Shown: positions 1 to 5,243 of the stretch, in pieces
How the letters are laid out: the number at the start of each line of letters is the position of its first letter
Position numbering within the stretch: the stretch's first letter is position 1
Source of the DNA: Verrucomicrobiales bacterium
GTDB taxonomy: Bacteria > Verrucomicrobiota > Verrucomicrobiia > Verrucomicrobiales > Verrucomicrobiaceae
Direction: 5' to 3'
Assembly: GCA_003453085.1 (NCBI GenBank)
Contig: DMMK01000549.1
Location: forward strand, 1 to 5,243
Length of the DNA stretch: 5,243 nucleotides
Position numbers and translations under genes: made by a program
The notes under the pieces: generated by a model
The model's database searches: none
What the model was told of the DNA's origin: nothing
The model's input: the letters and a program-made list of their open reading frames with translations, nothing else

Positions 1-2697
1 GAGATGAAGAGCTTTACCGATGTCCTTGGTGCTAAGTTCATTGCCCAAACCGGAGCCAGCGATGCGGCGAAGCTGCTGGCCAAGACAACGGGTGTGAACG
101 TGGCCGATGGGAAGTTCGTGGTCGTTCGCGGCCTCAATGACCGCTACAACGTGGTGAGTCTGAACTCTCTGCGCGTGCCCAGTTCAGATCCGGATCGCCG
201 TGCGGTGGCCCTGGATCTTTTCCCAAGTGCGGTGATCGAAGACGTGCGCACCAGCAAAACCTTCGTTCCGAATCTGAATGGCGAATCGACGGGTGGCACG
301 ATCAACATCGTCACCAAAGCCGTGCCAGATGAGGATTTCGTGAAATTTAAAGCAGGCACGGGCTTCAACACCCAATCCACGGGAAACGATAAGTTTCTTA
401 GCTACCAAGGCGGCGGTACGGGAACCTTTGGCACGGCAGATTCAAGGGCATTGCCAGATTTCATCAAGAATGCCGCTTTGCCAAACCTGACTAACTTTTC
501 AGCCAGTGGTGTGGGCAATGGACTTACTCGTTTGGACAACCCGACTCGAGTCGAGCGCCAGCGGGTGAATGATGCGCTGAGTCCCGTCATGGGCACTCAG
601 GAAGTGAGTGCCCCGGTGGATGTGACATTGGAGGCCAGCCTGGGCCACCGCACCGAATTCATGGGTGCGCCCGCAGGTGTCACGGTGGCGGTGGATTATT
701 CCAAAAAGTACATTTATAACGATGACGATCTGGTGGGCCGGTACACCTTTGTGGGAGCTGGAGATTCCAATGCAGGGGAGGTGCAGGAGATACGTCGCCT
801 TTCTACCGTCCGCTCTGGTCAGGAGACCATGCGCGCAGGTCTTTTGGTGGCGGCAGGGATCGAGCCTGAAGAAGGCAGTGAGATCATCTTCACCTACTTT
901 TTCAACCGTATTGCAGAGGATCGTGCGACTCTTCAGGACGGCCAGTTGGACTCCAGCTTTCTGCCAACCCAGCGGGACTACCGCGAATCCCTGGCCTACA
1001 CAGAGCGTGAACTCAAGGTGATGCAGCTCGCAGGCAAGCATCTGAATGATATCAATGGCAAGGAATTCCTCCTGGAATGGGCGATGGCCTACAACCAATC
1101 TTCACAGTTGGAGCCGGATCACCGTTTTGTGCGCGGTATTTTTAATGCAGATGCGGGAAATTACATTCCCGTGCCAGGGAACCCGGTGGTGCCGGAGTTC
1201 CAGCGCCTGTGGCGTGAGCTGTATGACCAGAATTATTCCGGACGTTTCGACGTGACCACAGACCTCTTTGAGAGTGCTGAAGGCTTCAACGGTAAGCTCA
1301 AATTTGGTTCCTTGCTGGATGTGAGCAATCGTAACTACCGGGCCGATTCATTCACCTACAACCGGGGTGCTGAAAACCAATCTTTCCCGAATCCCTTCAA
1401 GCCTTTGCTCCCAGGAAGAACCTGGGGGGATGAGTTCCTCTCGGGGAACTCGCCAGTCGGGGCAGACCCGGATGGCATCCCGAACAACGGACCTTTGAGC
1501 AGCGTGGGACAGTTTACCTTCCTTTATCGGGCCAATGACAAGGAGACTTACGAAGCTTCGCAGATCTTGGCAGCCAACTACGTGGGGCTGGAGTTTGATC
1601 TGGGGCCCAGCCTGAATGTGAGCCTTGGCGGTCGTCTGGAAAGCACGGACATCAAGGTCCAGTCCACCCCGATTTATCAGTATGCGGATGAGCAACTCCG
1701 TTTTGCCTTGCTGAGCGATAAGGATCGTTTTGGCCAGGATGATACGGTGCGTCAGCTCGTCAACGCGGCCTTCAACGGCAGTGTGGCGGCTCGCAATGAT
1801 CCCCGCATCACCGGGCGTAGCCAGGCCGCGATTGAAGAACAGCATTTTTTGCCGGCGTTTGCCCTGAACTGGGACATGACGGAAACCATGCGTGTCCGCT
1901 CTTCGATTGCGCGCACGGTGGCCCGGCCATCTTTCAAGGAGCTCGCCCCGGTGGTTTTCCTGAATGTGGAATCGGGAGATCTTTTCGTTGGGAACGTGGA
2001 TCTGGAAATGTCCCAGATCACCAATTACGATGTGCGCTGGGAATGGTTTCCCACCGCAGGCAGCCTGATTGGCGTCAGCTTCTTTGCCAAGAGCATCAAC
2101 AAGCCTATCGAGCTATCCCAGGAAAGCGGTACGGTGGATATCATCCGTTATGTTAACTCCAAGGAAGGCTCCGTTTATGGTCTGGAACTCGAGTTTCAGC
2201 GTGACCTCGGCTTTATTGGGGATGCCTTGAGGCACTTTTCTCTAGGGGCCAACTATTCCTACATCAAGTCTCAGGCCACCCGCCCCGACTTCATCGGCAA
2301 TACCGTGGATCCTGCCACCGGCGAACCCGAAACGGTGCCCAGCCTTTTCGGTCAAAGCCGTCGACTTCAAGGGCAGCCGGATTACATCGTGAACTTCAAT
2401 CTCACGTATGACAACCCGGAGTATCCCTTGTCTTATGGTGCCTTTTTGAATGTTACAGGCCCACAGCTTTTCGCGGTGGGGGGTCGCCCAGAGGATCCCG
2501 ATGTCTTTCAGGAACCCTTCACCACGCTGGACCTTGGGGTCACCTATAAAATGACCAAAAATAGCCGTGTGAGCTTGCGCGCGCAAAATGTTCTGAATGC
2601 GCAAGTGACTCGCTATTTCAATAACCAGGGGCGTCCGGTTCACTCCACCCGCCAGACTGGCATTGGGTTCTCCCTCAGCATGACGGTGGACTGGTAA
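1..2697 (+). CDS. TonB-dependent outer-membrane receptor, 5' end outside window
   Basis: This is an outer-membrane active transporter of the TonB-dependent receptor family, driven by TonB-ExbB-ExbD. The frame is open at base 1 (GAG before the ATG at 4), and that ATG lies inside the plug domain, so the true start, signal peptide and TonB box are upstream. Numbering from the ATG at 4, the plug shows VRGLNDRY (41-48), DPDRRAVALDLFPS (62-75) and the plug-end motif GGTINIVTK (97-105). The rest, about 110-897, is the 22-strand barrel. Within it are the family motifs ARTVARPSFKELAP (636-649) and GN-V-D-L (663-667). The C-terminal strand GIGFSLSMTVDW ends in an aromatic residue, as expected of a BAM-recognised beta-signal. 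The plug motifs recall receptors that carry an N-terminal carboxypeptidase-like domain, but that part is not visible. The substrate cannot be read from the sequence. The next gene starts 113 bases downstream. Confidence 0.93.
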   Translation, partial: EMKSFTDVLGAKFIAQTGASDAAKLLAKTTGVNVADGKFVVVRGLNDRYNVVSLNSLRVPSSDPDRRAVALDLFPSAVIEDVRTSKTFVPNLNGESTGGTINIVTKAVPDEDFVKFKAGTGFNTQSTGNDKFLSYQGGGTGTFGTADSRALPDFIKNAALPNLTNFSASGVGNGLTRLDNPTRVERQRVNDALSPVMGTQEVSAPVDVTLEASLGHRTEFMGAPAGVTVAVDYSKKYIYNDDDLVGRYTFVGAGDSNAGEVQEIRRLSTVRSGQETMRAGLLVAAGIEPEEGSEIIFTYFFNRIAEDRATLQDGQLDSSFLPTQRDYRESLAYTERELKVMQLAGKHLNDINGKEFLLEWAMAYNQSSQLEPDHRFVRGIFNADAGNYIPVPGNPVVPEFQRLWRELYDQNYSGRFDVTTDLFESAEGFNGKLKFGSLLDVSNRNYRADSFTYNRGAENQSFPNPFKPLLPGRTWGDEFLSGNSPVGADPDGIPNNGPLSSVGQFTFLYRANDKETYEASQILAANYVGLEFDLGPSLNVSLGGRLESTDIKVQSTPIYQYADEQLRFALLSDKDRFGQDDTVRQLVNAAFNGSVAARNDPRITGRSQAAIEEQHFLPAFALNWDMTETMRVRSSIARTVARPSFKELAPVVFLNVESGDLFVGNVDLEMSQITNYDVRWEWFPTAGSLIGVSFFAKSINKPIELSQESGTVDIIRYVNSKEGSVYGLELEFQRDLGFIGDALRHFSLGANYSYIKSQATRPDFIGNTVDPATGEPETVPSLFGQSRRLQGQPDYIVNFNLTYDNPEYPLSYGAFLNVTGPQLFAVGGRPEDPDVFQEPFTTLDLGVTYKMTKNSRVSLRAQNVLNAQVTRYFNNQGRPVHSTRQTGIGFSLSMTVDW

Positions 2698-2735
2698 GCC
2701 TGCGCTGGTGGGCTAGCTCCCTGCTTCCGAAAAGC

Positions 2736-2749
2736 TTACACAGGTGTAA
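2736..2749. repeat. Short perfect palindrome in the receptor/zinc-ribbon gap
   Basis: TTACAC and GTGTAA form a perfect 6-bp inverted repeat around a 2-base centre (AG). It lies 39 bases after the receptor stop codon and about 60 bases before the next start. No T-run follows, so it does not look like an intrinsic terminator. Its size and symmetry would suit a dimeric regulator site just upstream of the weak promoter candidate at 2762-2789. A 6-bp repeat can also occur by chance. Confidence 0.35.
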
Positions 2750-2761
2750 AGAGATCCGGTC

Positions 2762-2789
2762 TTGCCATCGTTAGCTCTCTGGGCATGAT
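2762..2789 (+). promoter_or_regulatory. Weak sigma70-like promoter candidate before the zinc-ribbon gene
   Basis: TTGCCA (2762-2767, 5 of 6 to TTGACA) and CATGAT (2784-2789, 4 of 6 to TATAAT) are separated by 16 bases. Transcription would start near 2796 and give a leader of about 15 bases. The match is modest, and this gene could instead be read through from the receptor, since no terminator is evident between them. Confidence 0.25.
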
Positions 2790-2810
2790 CCTTGCTCCCC
2801 CTCCTTTCAG

Positions 2811-3341
2811 ATGCCTTTGGTTCCCATCATCTGTCCTCACTGTGAAAAGTCCGTGCAGGTCCACGTCACCGATGTGGCCCGTTCACGGACTTGTCCTTCC
2901 TGTGGCGAAGGACTGATGTTGCAGGTGGCAGAGCGTTCTACGGGACTTAAACGCAAGGCTCTTCTCGTCCGGGAGACGAATGAGGATTGCCTGGAAAGCG
3001 ATGCTTTTGCCCAAAAGCCATTCTTGGGCGAAGCTTTTGACCGAATGCGTGCCGATCCAGAAGTGGCTCGGGCCAGCCGGCGTCTTTCCTTGGGTGTCGC
3101 CGCTGTGATGTCCCTGATTCTGATGGCCACGGTCTGGAGTGTCCTGGCTAACTGGGGCGCTCCTGCCCAGGCGGCGGCCTCAGCCGTCACCGAGCCGATT
3201 CCGGTCAAAAAGATCGAGGAGCCGGGATTAAAGCCCCAGCACCTCCCCCCCATGCTTTCCCGGCCACTCGATTTTGAAGAAATCGTCAAAGCTCGTAAGT
3301 CTGAATTGGCGGAGAGAGCTGCTGGCAGTTCAGGAGAATAG
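2811..3341 (+). CDS. Zinc-ribbon protein with one membrane helix and a proline-rich tail
   Basis: I do not recognise a named gene. The N-terminus carries a four-cysteine zinc ribbon, CPHC (8-11) and CPSC (28-31), with 16 residues between the pairs. This resembles the MJ0042/zinc-ribbon family found at the head of many bacterial membrane proteins. Residues 32-91 are charged and probably soluble. A single hydrophobic helix spans about 92-113 (LSLGVAAVMSLILMATVWSV). It is preceded by RASRR (87-91), which by the positive-inside rule places the zinc ribbon in the cytoplasm and the C-terminus outside. The tail (about 117-176) is rich in proline, alanine and charged residues, with PIPVKK and KPQHLPP segments. 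No enzymatic motif is visible. The ATG follows a pyrimidine-rich stretch without a Shine-Dalgarno, and I found no better in-frame start upstream. Its position after a TonB-dependent receptor permits a regulatory or coupling role, but this is speculation. Confidence 0.82.
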   Translation: MPLVPIICPHCEKSVQVHVTDVARSRTCPSCGEGLMLQVAERSTGLKRKALLVRETNEDCLESDAFAQKPFLGEAFDRMRADPEVARASRRLSLGVAAVMSLILMATVWSVLANWGAPAQAAASAVTEPIPVKKIEEPGLKPQHLPPMLSRPLDFEEIVKARKSELAERAAGSSGE

Positions 3342-3349
3342 GCACAAAC

Positions 3350-3369
3350 TCGGAAAAAACTTTTTCCGA
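3350..3369. terminator. Perfect 9-bp inverted repeat after the zinc-ribbon gene, possible terminator
   Basis: The arms TCGGAAAAA (3350-3358) and TTTTTCCGA (3361-3369) are perfect inverse complements around AC. The repeat starts 9 bases after the stop codon at 3339-3341. The T-run is inside the stem's 3' arm rather than after it, and the GC part is only three pairs, so this is an atypical intrinsic terminator. The near-symmetry would let it act in either direction, or serve as a protein-binding site upstream of the DUF1501 gene. Confidence 0.4.
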
Positions 3370-3414
3370 TTCTGCAAGAAGGCTATTTGGCAGGCGTAAT
3401 CCCCACTGCTCAAG

Positions 3415-3420
3415 TATAAA
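3415..3420 (+). promoter_or_regulatory. -10-like TATAAA box before the DUF1501 gene
   Basis: TATAAA lies 19 bases before the ATG at 3439 and matches the sigma70 -10 consensus at 5 of 6 positions. The best -35-like hexamer, TTGGCA (3387-3392), is 22 bases away, which is too far for normal sigma70 spacing. Either the -35 is degenerate or the box is coincidental. If used, the leader would be only about 10-12 bases. Confidence 0.3.
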
Positions 3421-3438
3421 ACTCCTCCTCCCTGCGCC

Positions 3439-4773
3439 ATGAAAATGCACCCCAATTGCCAAGGCAATCACATAGATCTCCGTGTTGGAGCCAGTCGCCG
3501 TGACTTCATGTATGTCGGCATGATGGGTGGGTTAGGTCTGAGTCTGCCCCAGATGCTGCGGCTTCAGGCGGCCAATAACATTCCAGAGGTGGAGACCTTC
3601 AAGCCGATCGCAGACTCGATCATCCACATCTACCTGCCAGGGGGCATGGCACAGCACGAATCCTGGGATCCGAAGCCCTTTGCTTCGCCTGATTACCGTG
3701 GACCATATACCCCGATCAAGACCTCCATTCCTGGGGAGTATGTGGGTGAGAAGTTCCAAAACATCGCCAAAATCATGAACAAGCTGACGGTCATCCGCAG
3801 CATGACCCATGGTGAAGCCGCTCATGAGCGTGGCACCCACAACATGTTCACGGGCTACCGTCCAAGCCCGGCTATCAAATTCCCAAGTTTCGGTTCCATC
3901 ATCTCCCATGAGATGGGTTCCCGTAACAATCTGCCACCCTACGTGGCTGTGCCAAACGTCATCGCTCCTGAGCAGGGCACTGGCTACATGAGCAGTGCCT
4001 TTGGTCCTTTCGCACTGGGCAGCGATCCGGCGGACAAGAACTTCACTGTCCGCGATCTCTTGACCCCGAAGGACATTGACGACAAGCGTTTCGACCGTCG
4101 CCGTTCCCTCCTCAGCACGGTGGATGAGCATTTCCGCAGCGTCGAGAAGGCTGACTCCATCAATGCCATGGATAGCTTCTACCAGGCCGCCTACGGCCTG
4201 ATCAGCAGCAGCCAGGCCCGTGAAGCTTTCGACCTGAATAAGGAAACCGACAAGCTCCGCGACGAATACGGTCGCAACAGTGCAGGCCAGCGTTTCCTTC
4301 TGGCCCGCCGCCTCGTTGAGGCAGGTGTCCGCATGGTGTCGGTCAACTTTGGGGGCTGGGATCACCACAGCAATATCAAGAGCGCTTTCGATGGTCAGGC
4401 GCCTCAGTTTGATCAGGCTTTTGCCCGTCTCATCACGGACTTGGCAGACCGCGGCATGCTGAAGAAGACCCTCGTCATGGTCAGTTCTGAATTCGGTCGC
4501 ACGCCGAAGATCAACGGTACCAACGGTCGTGACCATTGGCCTCGCGTGTTCTCAGTCGCCATGGCTGGCGGTGGGGTCAAAGAAGGCTACATCCACGGCG
4601 CTTCGGACTCCCTCGGCGGTGAGCCTGACCGTGATCCTGTGGGTCCGGAAGATCTGGCCAAGACCATGTATCGCCTCCTCGGCATCAACAGCGAGAAGCG
4701 TATCATGTCCGATGGTGCCCGCCCGATTGATATCGTCAACGGCGGTCGCATCATGAACGAGTGGATCGCCTGA
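3439..4773 (+). CDS. DUF1501 family protein with twin-arginine signal
   Basis: This is a complete 444-residue DUF1501 protein (PF07394), of usual length for the family. The family is related to the sulfatase/alkaline phosphatase fold, and no biochemical activity is firmly established for it. The N-terminus has a twin-arginine motif, SRRDFM (19-24), followed by a weakly hydrophobic stretch (25-45, GMMGGLGLSLPQML), implying folded export by Tat. Conserved blocks follow in family order: PGGMAQHESWDPKP (67-80), HGEAAHERGTHN (124-135), GGWDHH (305-310), EFGRTP (351-356) and GRDHWP (363-368), then the GASDSLGG...PVGPEDLAKTMYRLLGI region. The clustered Asp, His and Glu residues look like metal or active-site ligands (inference). 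The only cysteine I see is Cys7, ahead of the arginines. The ATG at 3439 is chosen because it gives the Met-His-Pro-Asn-Cys lead-in typical of relatives; Met3 (3445) is an alternative. No Shine-Dalgarno is visible. Family members often sit beside DUF1549/DUF1553 cytochrome genes, but none lies within this window. Confidence 0.95.
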   Translation: MKMHPNCQGNHIDLRVGASRRDFMYVGMMGGLGLSLPQMLRLQAANNIPEVETFKPIADSIIHIYLPGGMAQHESWDPKPFASPDYRGPYTPIKTSIPGEYVGEKFQNIAKIMNKLTVIRSMTHGEAAHERGTHNMFTGYRPSPAIKFPSFGSIISHEMGSRNNLPPYVAVPNVIAPEQGTGYMSSAFGPFALGSDPADKNFTVRDLLTPKDIDDKRFDRRRSLLSTVDEHFRSVEKADSINAMDSFYQAAYGLISSSQAREAFDLNKETDKLRDEYGRNSAGQRFLLARRLVEAGVRMVSVNFGGWDHHSNIKSAFDGQAPQFDQAFARLITDLADRGMLKKTLVMVSSEFGRTPKINGTNGRDHWPRVFSVAMAGGGVKEGYIHGASDSLGGEPDRDPVGPEDLAKTMYRLLGINSEKRIMSDGARPIDIVNGGRIMNEWIA

Positions 4774-4782
4774 TGCGTTTCC

Positions 4783-4796
4783 TCAGGAATGCCTGA
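4783..4796 (+). repeat. Small hairpin just after the DUF1501 stop
   Basis: TCAGG (4783-4787) and CCTGA (4792-4796) form a 5-bp stem with an AATG loop, 9 bases after the stop codon. ATTTG follows, so there is only a short T-run. It could protect the mRNA 3' end or assist the stronger hairpin that begins six bases later. Confidence 0.4.
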
Positions 4797-4801
4797 ATTT
4801 G

Positions 4802-4838
4802 AAGGCGGTGTGGAGTCATCCATGCCGCCTTTTACTTG
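4802..4838 (+). terminator. Intrinsic terminator candidate after the DUF1501 gene
   Basis: AAGGCGG (4802-4808) pairs with CCGCCTT (4825-4831). Inside this, TGGA (4811-4814) pairs with TCCA (4819-4822) around a GTCA loop, separated from the outer stem by a TG/TG internal loop. A T-rich tail follows the stem (TTTT at 4830-4833, then ACTT). The GC-rich outer stem, closed inner stem and tail make this the best terminator in the window. It implies that the downstream secreted-protein gene has its own promoter. Confidence 0.65.
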
Positions 4839-4923
4839 CCATCCCCTTCCTCACAGGATCGCTGATTTCTGCAATAAGGCAGCGTCATCCTCACGTAGTT
4901 ATACCTGAATCAATTCTTTGCCT
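4839..4923 (+). promoter_or_regulatory. Presumed promoter region of the secreted-protein gene
   Basis: These bases lie between the terminator candidate and the ATG at 4924, so a promoter is expected here. TTATAC (4899-4904) is a plausible -10 hexamer, 19 bases before the ATG. I see no convincing -35 at 16-18 bases upstream of it. The bases before the start (CAATTCTTTGCCT) contain no Shine-Dalgarno. Confidence 0.25.
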
Positions 4924-5243
4924 ATGAACGTCCGCCCCCTCCTCACCCATCTCTCGATGCTTCTCCTCGGCGGAGCATCTTTGCATGCGGCTTATCCTGA
5001 GTTTGGCACCACCAAGCCCAACGGTGCCCAGCGCGGTACGGAAATGAAACTGACTGTCACTGGCAATCGTCTAGATGACTTTGAGAGCCTGATTTTCTTC
5101 TCACCTGGGTTCACCCAGAAGAGCGTGGAAAAGGTGGAAAAGAACAAGGTGGAACTGACGCTGGCCATCGCGCCGAATGTGGAGCCGGGCAATCACCTGA
5201 TGCGCATCCGTACGCGTTCGGGCATCTCCCATGCCCGTCCGTT
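4924..5243 (+). CDS. Secreted protein with N-terminal Ig/IPT-like domain (PPC-type), 3' end outside window
   Basis: The frame is open from the ATG to the window edge, giving 106 full codons, so the protein is truncated here. A Sec signal peptide is clear: Arg4, a hydrophobic core at about 10-20 (LSMLLLGGASL), and a small-residue cleavage region at His21-Ala22-Ala23 before Tyr24. The mature part begins with PNGAQRGTEMKLTVTGNRLDD (32-52 region) and continues with alternating beta-strand-like segments, including FFSPGF (58-63), VELTLAIAPNVEPG (76-89) and HLMRIRT (91-97). This matches the start of large secreted proteins of Verrucomicrobiota and Planctomycetota that later carry pre-peptidase C-terminal (PPC) domains and often neighbour DUF1501 genes. 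The PPC domains are assumed, as that part is outside the window. Such proteins are thought to be adhesive or structural, and no catalytic residues are visible. An in-frame TTG two codons upstream is a less likely start. Confidence 0.85.
   Translation, partial: MNVRPLLTHLSMLLLGGASLHAAYPEFGTTKPNGAQRGTEMKLTVTGNRLDDFESLIFFSPGFTQKSVEKVEKNKVELTLAIAPNVEPGNHLMRIRTRSGISHARP

Noticed and set aside
4..6. ATG at base 4 as the true start of the receptor
   Set aside because: It falls inside the conserved plug domain, there is no signal peptide after it, and the frame is open to the window edge upstream.
499..1098. Minus-strand open frame of 199 codons opposite the TonB-dependent receptor
   Set aside because: It is antisense to a well-supported barrel region, with no recognisable product and no separate regulatory signals seen.
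2709..2722. GGGCTAGCTCCC as a terminator stem after the receptor
   Set aside because: Only three outer pairs form around mismatches, and no T-run follows.
2811..3341. The zinc-ribbon protein as a TonB homolog
   Set aside because: The soluble N-terminal part is too long, the tail is too short, and no TonB C-terminal domain is visible. Only the single helix and proline-rich tail are similar.
3387..3420. Full sigma70 promoter from TTGGCA plus TATAAA, or a sigma54 site at TTGGCA
   Set aside because: The 22-base spacing is too long for sigma70, and the -12 GC element required for sigma54 is absent at the right distance. Only the TATAAA box is kept, at low confidence.
3532..4536. Long minus-strand open frame (334 codons) opposite the DUF1501 gene
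   Set aside because: It lies wholly antisense to a gene with clear family motifs. Its translation shows no recognisable domain, and long antisense frames are common in GC-rich coding DNA.
4861..4883. GCTG/CAGC and CTGC/GCAG pairings as a regulatory RNA structure
   Set aside because: The stems are only 4 bp and compete with each other, so they are within chance expectation.

Overview
The window most resembles a Verrucomicrobiota chromosome (Verrucomicrobium/Prosthecobacter type). This is inferred from the gene content, not from any marker gene. A TonB-dependent receptor with an outer-membrane barrel shows a Gram-negative envelope. A Tat-exported DUF1501 protein followed by a secreted IPT/PPC-type protein is a pairing typical of Verrucomicrobiota and Planctomycetota. 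The DNA is moderately GC-rich, and the three visible gene starts lack a clear Shine-Dalgarno sequence.

Layout, all on the + strand. 1-2697: the 3' part of a TonB-dependent receptor, whose signal peptide and first plug residues lie before the window. 2698-2810: a gap with a small palindrome (2736-2749) and a weak promoter candidate. 2811-3341: a 176-residue protein with an N-terminal zinc ribbon, one membrane helix and a proline-rich tail. 3342-3438: a gap with a perfect 9-bp inverted repeat (3350-3369) and a TATAAA box. 3439-4773: a complete DUF1501 protein with a twin-arginine signal. 4774-4923: a gap with two hairpins, the second a good intrinsic-terminator candidate. 4924-5243: the 5' end of a secreted protein with an Ig/IPT-like fold, cut by the window edge. 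The intergenic gaps total about 360 bases in three pieces, and none exceeds 150 bases.

Taken together, the window encodes envelope functions: an energised outer-membrane importer, a small inner-membrane protein with a cytoplasmic metal-binding head, and two exported proteins. A shared role in binding, processing and importing some substrate is possible but not shown. The terminator candidate between the last two genes and the 97-150 bp gaps suggest several transcription units rather than one tight operon. I see no RNA gene, mobile element, CRISPR array or defence system. The window looks like an ordinary chromosomal region with a few under-characterised families.
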